From CADCUY01 sp964242735 (GTDB taxonomy: Bacteria; Actinomycetota; Actinomycetes; Actinomycetales; Quadrisphaeraceae): a DNA stretch of 64,000 nucleotides. The stretch covers positions 108,336 to 172,335 of the forward strand of contig CAXTAK010000005.1 in the NCBI GenBank assembly GCA_964242735.1. Direction: 5' to 3'. This document shows, piece after piece, positions 34,455-42,209 of the stretch (its first letter is position 1; every line of letters starts with the position of its first letter). Made by a program: the position numbers and the translations under genes. The notes under the pieces were generated by a model, which made no database searches, had not been told where the DNA came from, and worked only from the letters and a program-made list of their open reading frames with translations.

Positions 34455-34967
34455 TCAGCGCTTGGAGTACTGCGGGGCCTTGCGGGCCTTCTTCAGGCCC
34501 GCCTTGTTCCGCTCCTTCACGCGCGCGTCGCGCGTGAGGAAACCGGCCTTCTTCAGCAGGGCGCGGTTCGCCTCGACGTCCACCGCGTTCAGGGCCCTGG
34601 CCACGCCGAGCCGCAGGGCGCCGGCCTGGCCGGACACCCCACCGCCGTCGATGCGGGCGATGACGTCGAAGCGGCCCTCCACCTCCGTGACCCGCAGCGG
34701 CTCGTTGACCAGCTGCTGGTGCACCTTGTTGGGGAAGTACCCGTCGAGGTCGCGGCCGTTGATCGTCCACCGCCCGGAGCCCGGCACCATGCGCACGCGC
34801 GCGACGGCCTGCTTGCGGCGGCCGGTGGCCGCCGTGGGGGCGGTGATGCTCGCCCCGCTGCTGGCCGGGGCGGGCGTGGAGGTGGAGTAGCTGGTGAGCT
34901 CCTCCACCGCCCCGTCCTCGGTGGCGGTGGTGTCGACGTCGGTCTGCGTGTCGATGGGCTGGGTCAT
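34455..34967 (-). CDS. rpsI: 30S ribosomal protein S9
   Basis: A 170-residue S9. The conserved part begins GRRKQAVARVRMVPG near residue 49 and ends in the rRNA- and tRNA-contacting tail KKARKAPQYSKR. The first 45 residues are a Thr/Asp/Ser/Ala-rich acidic extension, longer than in most bacteria. It follows rplM by 31 bases, the universal L13-S9 pair, and is followed closely by glmM. Confidence 0.97.
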   Translation of the reverse strand: MTQPIDTQTDVDTTATEDGAVEELTSYSTSTPAPASSGASITAPTAATGRRKQAVARVRMVPGSGRWTINGRDLDGYFPNKVHQQLVNEPLRVTEVEGRFDVIARIDGGGVSGQAGALRLGVARALNAVDVEANRALLKKAGFLTRDARVKERNKAGLKKARKAPQYSKR

Positions 34968-34998
34968 CGGGTCTCCTCGGGGTCGCGGTGGCGGTGCG

Positions 34999-35442
34999 CT
35001 ACTGCGCGACCTGGCTGATCGTGTAGGGGGTGGGCTGCTGCGCGGCGTGCGGGTGCTCGGCGCCCACGTAGACCTTCAGCTTGCCGGCCACCTGCCGGCC
35101 CAGGGAGTTGTGCGGCAGCATCCCCTGGATCGCCTTCTCCACGGCCTGGTCGGGCCGGCGGGCGAGCAGGTCGGTGTAGGTCTCCGAGCGCAGGCCGCCC
35201 GGGTAGCCCGAGTGCCGGTACGCCAGCTTCTTCTCCGCCTTGGAACCGGTGAGGACCACCTTGTCGGCGTTGATGACGATCACGTAGTCACCGGTGTCGA
35301 CGTGCGGGGCGAAGACGGGCTTGTGCTTGCCGCGCAGCAGCCGCGCGGCCTGGCTGGCCAGACGGCCTAGCACGATGTCGGTGGCGTCGATGACGAGCCA
35401 GGACCGCTCGACCGTCTCGGGCTTGGGGGTGTACGTGCGCAC
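34999..35442 (-). CDS. rplM: 50S ribosomal protein L13
   Basis: A 147-residue L13 of normal length. Recognisable parts are RSWLVIDATDIVLGRLAS, GKHKPVFAPHVDTGDYVIVINADKV (read in two adjoining pieces), YRHSGYPGG and GMLPHNSLGRQ. L13 is an early assembly protein of the large subunit. The 145-base gap to truA shows no clear terminator or leader motif. Confidence 0.97.
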   Translation of the reverse strand: MRTYTPKPETVERSWLVIDATDIVLGRLASQAARLLRGKHKPVFAPHVDTGDYVIVINADKVVLTGSKAEKKLAYRHSGYPGGLRSETYTDLLARRPDQAVEKAIQGMLPHNSLGRQVAGKLKVYVGAEHPHAAQQPTPYTISQVAQ

Positions 35443-35587
35443 GTCTGACCTCTGCTCGTGGGGCTCGGCCCGGTGTCATCCGCCGGGAGGCGTGCGCGGC
35501 GGGAGGGTCGGCGAGCCGACAGCGCCTGCCGAAGCGCACGACAGCACCCGATGCTACCCGGCCGTGATGGGGGCGGTCAAAGGACCC

Positions 35588-37141
35588 TCAGATGCGGTCG
35601 TCGGCCCCGTCGCCGCCGTCGGGCACCACGTGCATCGCGGCCTCCTCGGCGGAGGCGGCGCCGCCGGAGACCCCCGCGTCGGTGGCGACCATCGACGCCT
35701 CCGTGTCGGGCCCACCGCCCTGGTCCGGGTCGACCAGGCGGCCGGCGCGCTGTGCGCCGACCTCGTCGTCCAGCAGCTCCCCGTCGGTGTCGAGGTCAGC
35801 GGTGAGCTCCGCCGAGCCGCCGGCGTCGACGTCCGCCCCGATCGACTCCAGGGCCGCGTCGGGCTCCTCCTGCGCCAGGCGCTCGTCGAGCGGCTCCCCG
35901 AGGCGGTCCTCGTCGGGGGTCAGCCCGTGGCGGCCGACGTGGCGCTCGCGCTCCATGGGCGAGTACCCCTGGTCGAGCAGGGAGTCGGTGTACCGGTCGT
36001 CATCGGTGTCGGCCATCTCCAGGACGCCGTCGTGGTCGCTGGTCTCGGCACCGACGGGGACGGGGCGGCCGTCGTCCGCGGGCGTCGTGGGCGTCTGGGT
36101 CATGCCCGCAGCGTCCCACGAGCCGGTACCGGCGTCGCCCGCGAGCACCCCCGCCGGGCCCGCCGGCGCCCCCGCAGCGCCGGGGACGTCGCCGGGGACG
36201 TCGCGGGGGACGTCGCGCCGCACCCGGGACTCCGCGGCGCGGGCGGCGAGCATCTGCGGCGCCGGGTAGCGCACCCGCTGCAGCACCAGCCCCCGGGCGG
36301 GGGCCACGGTCACCGACGGGTCGCGGACCGCCGCGCGCAGCACCCGCGCGGGCCAGTCGGGGTCGCGGCGCCCCCGCCCCACGTCCAGGAGCGCGCCGAC
36401 GAGGGTGCGCACCATCGAGTGGCAGAAGGCGTCGGCCACCACCGTGACCGTCACGGGTCCCGACGCGGGCGACGGGGGGAGGCCCGCAGCGGGCTCGGCC
36501 GGGTGCTGGCGGGGGTCGTCGCCCTGCGGCGCGTCCCGCTCGACGTCGAGGCGCTGCAGCCCGCGCACCGTGCTCGCCCCGTCCCGGCGGCGGCAGTAGG
36601 CGGCGAAGTCGTGGACGCCGAGCAGCCCGGCCGTGGCAGCGGACATCGCCTCCACGTCGAGCCTGCCGCGCACGGCGACGACGTCGTGGCGGCGCAGGGG
36701 CAGCACACCGGCGCCGGAGTCGTCGAGGTGGTAGGCGTACTGCCGGCTCAGCGCGGAGAAGCGGGCGTCGAAGCCCGTCGGGGCGCGGATCGCGGCGACG
36801 ACGACGACGTCCGGGGGCAGCACACCGGCCAGCCGGGTGCGCAGGGACTGCTCTGCGGTGCCGGCGGAGCGGCCACGCACCGCCTCGAGGTTCGCGGCGG
36901 GGACGTCGGTGTGGCACACCTGTCCCAGCGCGTGCACGCCGGCGTCGGTGCGGCCTGCGACGACCGTGGTGGCCCCGGGCAGGCGCAGGACACTCGCCAG
37001 GGCGGCGTCGAGCACGCCCTGCACGGTGCGCTGAGCGGGTTGGGCGGCCCACCCGGCGAACCCCGTGCCGTCGTAGGCGAGGTCGAGGCGGATGCGCACG
37101 ACATCGTCAGGGCCCGTGGCGACCCGGAGCTCCTCCGCCAC
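35588..37141 (-). CDS. truA: Fusion: tRNA pseudouridine synthase TruA plus DUF5709 domain
   Basis: A 517-residue frame, almost twice normal TruA length. Residues 1-300 are TruA, which makes pseudouridine at positions 38-40 of tRNA: DLAYDGTGFAGWAAQP, the catalytic Asp66 in VAGRTDAGVHALGQV, FCHSMVRTLVGAL and VLQRVRYP. Residues 301-346 are a Pro/Gly/Ala linker containing DVP repeats. Residues 347-517 match the actinobacterial DUF5709 family of unknown function: DRYTDSLLDQGYSPMERER, GLTPDEDRLGEPLDERLAQE, then an acidic tail. An internal ATG at 36103 begins exactly at the second domain but lacks a good ribosome site, and no stop separates the parts. Start: GTG at 37141, or GTG at 37099. Confidence 0.85.
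   Translation of the reverse strand: MAEELRVATGPDDVVRIRLDLAYDGTGFAGWAAQPAQRTVQGVLDAALASVLRLPGATTVVAGRTDAGVHALGQVCHTDVPAANLEAVRGRSAGTAEQSLRTRLAGVLPPDVVVVAAIRAPTGFDARFSALSRQYAYHLDDSGAGVLPLRRHDVVAVRGRLDVEAMSAATAGLLGVHDFAAYCRRRDGASTVRGLQRLDVERDAPQGDDPRQHPAEPAAGLPPSPASGPVTVTVVADAFCHSMVRTLVGALLDVGRGRRDPDWPARVLRAAVRDPSVTVAPARGLVLQRVRYPAPQMLAARAAESRVRRDVPRDVPGDVPGAAGAPAGPAGVLAGDAGTGSWDAAGMTQTPTTPADDGRPVPVGAETSDHDGVLEMADTDDDRYTDSLLDQGYSPMERERHVGRHGLTPDEDRLGEPLDERLAQEEPDAALESIGADVDAGGSAELTADLDTDGELLDDEVGAQRAGRLVDPDQGGGPDTEASMVATDAGVSGGAASAEEAAMHVVPDGGDGADDRI
36182..36217. repeat. 12-bp tandem repeat (three copies) in the TruA-DUF5709 linker
   Basis: GGGGACGTCGCC/G is repeated three times with one base change, encoding the DVPG/DVPR blocks that join TruA to the DUF5709 domain. 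Confidence 0.88.
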
Positions 37142-37147
37142 GGCGGC

Positions 37148-37177
37148 ACGGACCCGCCTCCGAGGAGGCGGGTCCGT
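37148..37177 (-). terminator. Hairpin between rplQ and truA
   Basis: A perfect 13-bp stem (37148-37160 with 37165-37177) with the tetraloop CGAG. It lies 56 bases after the rplQ stop and only seven bases before the truA start. It may end part of the rplQ transcripts or act as a structured truA leader. Confidence 0.6.
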
Positions 37178-37233
37178 CGCGGAGGGGTGGTGCGGTGCCG
37201 TGCTGGCGGGCTCCGGCGTCGTCGGGGCTGCGG

Positions 37234-37986
37234 TCAGGCCTTCGCCGGTGGTGAGTCCGGGGTGTCGGGTGACCTGTCGACCGTGGCCGGGTCCGCGGAG
37301 GTCCCGGCCACACCCGCGGGGGCCCCCGCGGGGGCAGCGGGGCTCGGGTCGGGTGCGGTGGTGGTGTCAGCCGGCTCCCCCGCGTCCGTCGACGCGGTCG
37401 GGTCGCCCTGGGCGTCGGCGGGTGCGCCGGCGTCCTCGACGAGCTCGGCGTCCGCACCGGCCAGCACCGCCGGGTCCCCCGCGGCGGCCGTGTCGATCAC
37501 CGGGGTCGAGTCGTCCGCTGTGGCAGCTGCCGGATCGTCGGCCGCTGCCGCGTGAGCGCTGCGGTCACCCCTCGCGGAGCGCGCCGTCGCCGCCGTGGCC
37601 TCCGCGACCGTGGCGGCGCGGTCGGTGAGGGGCTCGAGCACGAGCTCGATCACCGCCAGGGGTGCGTTGTCGCCCTTGCGCGGGGCGATCCTGGTGATGC
37701 GCGTGTACCCACCCTCGCGGTTCGCGACGGCGGGCGCGATCTCGGTGAACAGCTCGTGCACCACGCCCTTGTCACGGACCACGGCGAGCACCCGACGCCG
37801 GGCGGCGAGGTCCCCCCGCTTGGCGAAGGTGACCAGGCGCTCGGCGAACGGCCGCAGCCGCTTGGCCTTCGCCTCGGTGGTGGTGATGCTCCGGTGCTCG
37901 AACAGCTGCGTCGCCAGACCGGCGAGCAGCAGGCGCTCGTGCGCCGGACCACTGCCGAGCCGCGGACCCTTGGTGGGCGTGGGCAT
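37234..37986 (-). CDS. rplQ: 50S ribosomal protein L17 with a long C-terminal extension
   Basis: A 250-residue protein of which only the first 120 are L17: MPTPTKGPRLGSGPAHE, LLAGLATQLFEHRSITTTEAKAKR, LRPFAERLVTFAKRGD and GGYTRITRIAPRKGDNAPLAVIEL. The remaining 130 residues are an Ala/Asp/Pro/Thr-rich, acidic, probably disordered tail. Actinobacterial L17 often has some extension; this one is long. It is the last gene of the alpha operon, after rpoA. Confidence 0.95.
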   Translation of the reverse strand: MPTPTKGPRLGSGPAHERLLLAGLATQLFEHRSITTTEAKAKRLRPFAERLVTFAKRGDLAARRRVLAVVRDKGVVHELFTEIAPAVANREGGYTRITRIAPRKGDNAPLAVIELVLEPLTDRAATVAEATAATARSARGDRSAHAAAADDPAAATADDSTPVIDTAAAGDPAVLAGADAELVEDAGAPADAQGDPTASTDAGEPADTTTAPDPSPAAPAGAPAGVAGTSADPATVDRSPDTPDSPPAKA

Positions 37987-38032
37987 GGTGTCGTCTCTCG
38001 GGTCGGGGGTGCTGGGCCGGTGGGGGGTGGGG

Positions 38033-39049
38033 TCAGTACTGCTCGGTCTCGGCGAACGCCGAGTCGTCGTCCGCGCCGTAGCTGTCGACCGCGAGACCGG
38101 GGTCGAAGCCGGGCGGGCTGTCCTTCAGCTGCAGGCCGAGCCCGACGAGCTTGGCCTTCACCTCGTCGATGGACTTGGCACCGAAGTTGCGGATGTCCAT
38201 CAGGTCGGCCTCGCTGCGCGCGGTCAGCTCCCCCACGCTGTGGATGCCCTCCCGCTTCAGGCAGTTGTAGGAGCGCACCGTCAGCTCGAGGTCCTCGATG
38301 GGCAGGGCGAGGTCGGCGGCCATCGCGGCGTCCGTCGGGGAGGGGCCGATGTCGATGCCCTCCGCCTCGACGTTCAGCTCGCGCGCCAGGCCGAACAGCT
38401 CGGTGAGGGTCTTGCCGGCGCTCGCCACCGCGTCGCGCGGCTCCATCGACGGCTTGGTCTCCACGTCGACGACGAGGCGGTCGAAGTCGGTGCGCTGCTC
38501 CACGCGCGTCGCCTCGACCTTGTACGTGACCTTCAGGACCGGGGAGTAGATCGAGTCGATCGGGATGCGACCGATCTCGGCGTCGATGTCCTTGTTCTGG
38601 TTGGCCGACACGTACCCGCGACCGCGCTCGACGGTCAGCTCCAGCTCCAGGCGCGCGGTGTCGTTGAGGGTGGCGAGCACGAGCTCGGGGTTGTGCACCT
38701 CCACGCCGGCGGGCGGGGTGATGTCGCCAGCGGTGACGACACCGGGGCCCTGCTTGCGCAGGTACATGACGACGGGCTCGTCGTGCTCGCTGGCCACCAC
38801 GAGGGTCTTGATGTTGAGGATCATCTCGGTGACGTCCTCCTTCACCCCCGGGACGGTCGTGAACTCGTGCAGCACACCGTCGATGCGGATCGACGTCACG
38901 GCCGCCCCGGGGATCGAGGAGAGCAGCGTGCGGCGCAGGGAGTTGCCGAGGGTGTAGCCGAAACCGGGCTCGAGCGGCTCGATGACGAAGCGCGAGCGGT
39001 GGTCGGCGACGACCTCTTCGGTGAGGGACGGGCGCTGGGCGATGAGCAT
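38033..39049 (-). CDS. rpoA: RNA polymerase alpha subunit
   Basis: A 338-residue alpha subunit. The N-terminal dimerisation and assembly domain has RFVIEPLEPGFGYTLGNSLRRTLLSSIPGAA (read in parts), and the C-terminal domain (about 255-320) has the helix-hairpin-helix MDIRNFGAKSIDEVKAKL that contacts UP elements and activators. It lies 72 bases after rpsK; rpsD, which stands between them in many bacteria, is not present here. Confidence 0.98.
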   Translation of the reverse strand: MLIAQRPSLTEEVVADHRSRFVIEPLEPGFGYTLGNSLRRTLLSSIPGAAVTSIRIDGVLHEFTTVPGVKEDVTEMILNIKTLVVASEHDEPVVMYLRKQGPGVVTAGDITPPAGVEVHNPELVLATLNDTARLELELTVERGRGYVSANQNKDIDAEIGRIPIDSIYSPVLKVTYKVEATRVEQRTDFDRLVVDVETKPSMEPRDAVASAGKTLTELFGLARELNVEAEGIDIGPSPTDAAMAADLALPIEDLELTVRSYNCLKREGIHSVGELTARSEADLMDIRNFGAKSIDEVKAKLVGLGLQLKDSPPGFDPGLAVDSYGADDDSAFAETEQY

Positions 39050-39121
39050 GGTGGTGCCTTCCTGTCAGGGACCCGCTATTTGGTCCCGTGGGTGGTGCCG
39101 TGCGGTGCTGAGGCGCTCGGG

Positions 39122-39526
39122 TCAGACGCGGCGGCGCTTGGAGGGGCGCACGCCGTTGTGGGGAGTGGGTGTGACGTCCTGGATGACGCCCACCTCCAGG
39201 CCGGTGGCCTGGATGGAGCGGATCGCTGTCTCACGACCCGAGCCGGGGCCCTTGACGAACACGTCGACCTTGCGCATGCCGTGCTCCTGGGCGCGGCGCG
39301 CCGCCGCCTCAGCGGCGAGCTGGGCGGCGAACGGCGTCGACTTGCGCGAGCCCTTGAAGCCCACCTGGCCCGCTGAGGCCCAGGAGATCACCGCACCCGA
39401 GGGGTCGGTGATCGAGACGATCGTGTTGTTGAAGGTCGACTTGATGTGCGCCTGGCCGAAGGCGACGTTCTTCCGCTCCTTCTTGCGGGGGCGGCGCGTG
39501 CCGGCGGCGCGGGTCTTGGGGGGCAT
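39122..39526 (-). CDS. rpsK: 30S ribosomal protein S11
   Basis: A 134-residue S11. After a basic start (RRPRKKERKNVAFGQAHIKS) it has the family core STFNNTIVSITDPSGAVISW and the end ATGLEVGVIQDVTPTPHNGVRPSKRRRV. It binds the platform of the small subunit. It follows rpsM with a 78-base gap. Confidence 0.98.
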   Translation of the reverse strand: MPPKTRAAGTRRPRKKERKNVAFGQAHIKSTFNNTIVSITDPSGAVISWASAGQVGFKGSRKSTPFAAQLAAEAAARRAQEHGMRKVDVFVKGPGSGRETAIRSIQATGLEVGVIQDVTPTPHNGVRPSKRRRV

Positions 39527-39604
39527 GGGTCTCTCCTGGGGTCTGGGTGCGGCGGGGGTGAGCGCCGGGGGCGGCGCGGGTCGGCGTCGTGGACCGGCGC
39601 CGGC

Positions 39605-39985
39605 CTACTTGCGCCCGGCCTTCTTCTTGCCGGCGACGGTGCGCTTGGGACCCTTGCGCGTGCGGGCGTTGGTCTTCGTGCGCTGCCCGCGCACCGGGAG
39701 GCCGCGACGGTGGCGGATGCCCTCGTAGCTGCCGATCTCGACCTTGCGGCGGATGTCGGCCGCCACCTCGCGACGCAGGTCACCCTCGACCTTGAAGTTC
39801 GCCTCGATGTAGTCGCGCAGCTGCACCTGCTCCGCGTCGCCCATCTCGCGGACGCGCAGGTCGGGGCTGATGCCGGTGGCGTCCAGCAGCTCCTTGGCAC
39901 GGGTGCGCCCGACGCCGTAGATGTAGGTGAGGGCGACCTCGAGCCGCTTCTCGCGGGGGAGGTCGACGCCGACGATGCGGGCCAT
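39605..39985 (-). CDS. rpsM: 30S ribosomal protein S13
   Basis: A 126-residue S13, starting ARIVGVDLPREKRLEVALTY and with the helix-two-turn-helix YGVGRTRAKELLDATGIS. The basic tail TNARTRKGPKRTVAGKKK reaches the P-site tRNA. The 150 bases before it, after rpmJ, can form a GC hairpin (CCCCGGCC/GGCCGGGG at 40046-40065). Confidence 0.98.
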   Translation of the reverse strand: MARIVGVDLPREKRLEVALTYIYGVGRTRAKELLDATGISPDLRVREMGDAEQVQLRDYIEANFKVEGDLRREVAADIRRKVEIGSYEGIRHRRGLPVRGQRTKTNARTRKGPKRTVAGKKKAGRK

Positions 39986-40135
39986 CTGGCACGTCCTTCT
40001 GGTGCTGTCCGGAGGTCTGGTGCACCACCACCCCGCCAGTGCGGGCCCCGGCCTCCGGGCCGGGGGTGGAAGGGCTCCGACTCGCGCCGGGCCCTGGGTG
40101 GTGCGTCGGTGGCGCGGGGGAGCGCCGGGGTGTTC

Positions 40136-40249
40136 TCAGCCTTGGCGCTGCTTGTGGCGCAGGTTCTCGCAGATCACCATGACCCGGCCGTGGCGGCGGA
40201 TCACCTTGCACTTGTCACAGATCTTCTTGACGCTGGGGTTGACCTTCAT
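40136..40249 (-). CDS. rpmJ: 50S ribosomal protein L36
   Basis: A 37-residue L36: MKVNPSVKKICDKCKVIRR followed by HGRVMVICENLRHKQRQG. The zinc ligands Cys11, Cys14 and Cys27 plus His32 are kept, so this is the zinc-binding form rather than the zinc-free stress paralogue. The ATG at 40249 is 37 bases after infA. Confidence 0.97.
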   Translation of the reverse strand: MKVNPSVKKICDKCKVIRRHGRVMVICENLRHKQRQG

Positions 40250-40286
40250 GACGGTCCTCGAGGTGGGTGCGGTGGGGTGGAGCCGG

Positions 40287-40508
40287 TCACTTGTAGCGGT
40301 AGACGATGCGGCCCCGGGAGAGGTCGTAGGGACTGAGCTCCACCACCACGCGGTCCTCGGGCAGGATGCGGATGTAGTGCTGGCGCATCTTCCCGGAGAT
40401 GTGCGCGAGGACCTTGTGGCCGTTGGAGAGCTCGACCCTGAACATGGCGTTCGGCAGGGCCTCCACCACCGCGCCCTCGATCTCGATGACGCCGTCCTTC
40501 TTGGCCAA
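40287..40508 (-). CDS. infA: Translation initiation factor IF-1
   Basis: A 73-residue IF-1, an OB-fold protein that occupies the A site during initiation: AKKDGVIEIEGAVVEALPNA, FRVELSNGHKVLAHISGKMR and YIRILPEDRVVVELSPYDL. The start codon is TTG at 40508, preceded by GAGG. The 206-base gap upstream has hairpins and a possible promoter. Confidence 0.98.
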   Translation of the reverse strand: MAKKDGVIEIEGAVVEALPNAMFRVELSNGHKVLAHISGKMRQHYIRILPEDRVVVELSPYDLSRGRIVYRYK

Positions 40509-40577
40509 GGTCCTCTTCTCACCGGTCGGCCTGCCGCGCGGGGCGGATGAGCGACCTCGATCGTGTGTGGGTGCGGG

Positions 40578-40614
40578 CCTGTCGTGGTGCGCGCTGGGCG
40601 CACCGCGCGACAGG
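40578..40614 (-). other. Stem-loop in the map-infA gap
   Basis: GGTGCGC/GCGCACC (7 bp, loop of 5) sits on a lower 7-bp stem (CCTGTCG/CGACAGG) with an internal loop, spanning 40578-40614. A smaller stem CGGCTG-CGAG-CAGCCG lies at 40623-40638. They could end map transcription or structure the infA leader. Confidence 0.5.
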
Positions 40615-40645
40615 ACCGAGAACGGCTGCGAGCAGCCGACAGGTC

Positions 40646-40651
40646 ATCCTA
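40646..40651 (-). promoter_or_regulatory. Possible infA -10 box (TAGGAT)
   Basis: TAGGAT on the minus strand lies 138 bases upstream of infA. No good -35 is found at the usual distance. If used, both hairpins at 40578-40638 would be in the leader. Confidence 0.25.
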
Positions 40652-40714
40652 CGGCACCAGCCGGGACACCGGCGACCGCCAGCGGGGAGACCGTCGACGG
40701 ACCGCTCGATGACG

Positions 40715-41581
40715 TCACGCCAGGGCGGCGACCTCCACCCCGAGGGCGCCCAGGCCCGCCCGGCCGCCGTCGTGGGCGGTCAGCACCCAGGGTCCGCGCG
40801 GACCGAGCGCGACGGTGTGCTCCCAGTGCGCGGCCCTGCCGCCGCTGCGGGTGACGACGGTCCAGTCGTCGTCGAGCACGTCGGTCCCGGGGTCCCCGCG
40901 CGCGACCATCGGCTCCACGGCGAGGCACAGTCCCGGCTTGAGCTTCATCGCGCTGCCTGCCCCGAGCGAGCGGGTGCGGTGGTTGAGGACGTCGGGGGCC
41001 TGGTGCATGGCGGTGCCGATGCCGTGGCCGGTGTACCCCTCGACGATGCCCAGCGAGGGTCCGCCCGGCGGGGGGGCCGCGCCGTCCACGGCGTCCTCGA
41101 CCGCGGCGCCCACGGCCCCGAGGCGAGCGCCGACCGCCACCGCGGCGAGCCCCGCCCACAGGGCGGCCTCCGTGGTGTCCACGAGGTGCTCGTCACCGGG
41201 GTCCACCGGCGGGGCGCCGGCGACCCCGCGTCCCACCACCACCGAGAACGCCGCGTCCCCGTGCCACCCCTGCACCACGGCGCCGCAGTCCACGGACAGC
41301 ACATCGCCGTGGTGCAGCACGCGGGAGCCGGGGATGCCGTGCACGACCTCCTCGTTGACCGAGACGCACAGGACGGCGGGGAAGCCGTGGTAGCCGAGGA
41401 AGGACGGCGTGGCGCCCGCGCTGGCGATCACGTCGGCGGCCACGGCGTCGAGGTCGGCGGTGCTCAGCCCCGGCCGCGCGGCGGCGCGCACCGCGGCGAG
41501 GGCGTCGGCGACCACCAGCCCTGCGCGGCGCATGGCCACGACCTGCCCGGGGGTCTTCAGCTCGATGCGCTCGCGGGGCAC
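40715..41581 (-). CDS. map: Methionine aminopeptidase type I
   Basis: A 288-residue MetAP that removes the initiator methionine. The five metal ligands are visible: Asp in LSVDCGAV, Asp in HGDAAFSV, His in GYTGHGIGTAMH, Glu in LAVEPM and Glu in HWEHTVAL. The N-terminus IELKTPGQVVAMRRAGLVVADAL is typical of the SecY-linked form. The GTG start at 41581 is seven bases after the adk stop. Confidence 0.96.
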   Translation of the reverse strand: MPRERIELKTPGQVVAMRRAGLVVADALAAVRAAARPGLSTADLDAVAADVIASAGATPSFLGYHGFPAVLCVSVNEEVVHGIPGSRVLHHGDVLSVDCGAVVQGWHGDAAFSVVVGRGVAGAPPVDPGDEHLVDTTEAALWAGLAAVAVGARLGAVGAAVEDAVDGAAPPPGGPSLGIVEGYTGHGIGTAMHQAPDVLNHRTRSLGAGSAMKLKPGLCLAVEPMVARGDPGTDVLDDDWTVVTRSGGRAAHWEHTVALGPRGPWVLTAHDGGRAGLGALGVEVAALA

Positions 41582-41588
41582 AGCGCCC

Positions 41589-42209
41589 TCAGCGGGCCGA
41601 GCGGGCCGGGTGGGCGCCCAGCGCCGCGACGATGCGGTCGCCCACCTGGTCGACGGCACCGGTGCCGTCGACGCGGAGCAGCTGCCCGCGGGCGGCGTAC
41701 GTCGCCGCCAGCGGACGGGTCTGCTCGGTGTAGAGGGCGAGCCGGCGACGCACGACGTCCTCGGTGTCGTCGCTGCGGCCCTGCGTGCTGGCACGGTTGA
41801 CCAGGCGGGCGACCACCTCGTCCTCGTCGGCGAGCAGCTCGAGGGCGACGTCCAGCTCGGTGCCGGCTGCGGCGAGCACCTCGTCGAGGCGCGCGACCTG
41901 TGCGGCGGTGCGCGGGTAGCCGTCGAGCAAGAACCCCCGAGCGGCGTCGGGCTCCGCGAGGCGGTCGGCGACCATGGCGTTCGTGACCTCGTCCGGCACG
42001 TACTCCCCGGCGTCGAGGTAGCGCCGGGCACTGCGCCCCAGCTCGGTACCGTCCTCGACGTTGCGCCGGAAGATGTCCCCCGTGGAGACGGCCGGCACCC
42101 GCAGGTGCTCGGCGAGGCGACCGGCCTGCGTGCCCTTGCCCGCCCCGGGGGGTCCGAGCAGCACCAGGCGCGTGACGCCCGCACGGCCCGCGGCGGTGGC
42201 GGTGCTCAT
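41589..42209 (-). CDS. adk: Adenylate kinase
   Basis: A 206-residue adenylate kinase (AMP + ATP to 2 ADP). The P-loop is LLGPPGAGKGTQAGRLAEHL, then STGDIFR, the GFLLDGYPRTAAQ segment, and a short lid region GRSDDTEDVVRRRL without zinc cysteines, the form common in actinobacteria. Its ATG overlaps the secY stop (ATGA), which indicates coupling. Confidence 0.97.
   Translation of the reverse strand: MSTATAAGRAGVTRLVLLGPPGAGKGTQAGRLAEHLRVPAVSTGDIFRRNVEDGTELGRSARRYLDAGEYVPDEVTNAMVADRLAEPDAARGFLLDGYPRTAAQVARLDEVLAAAGTELDVALELLADEDEVVARLVNRASTQGRSDDTEDVVRRRLALYTEQTRPLAATYAARGQLLRVDGTGAVDQVGDRIVAALGAHPARSAR

Noticed and set aside
39050..39121. Deletion or misassembly removing rpsD
   Set aside because: The flanking genes are complete and the same absence is, as I recall, normal for Streptomyces, so lineage-specific order is more likely.
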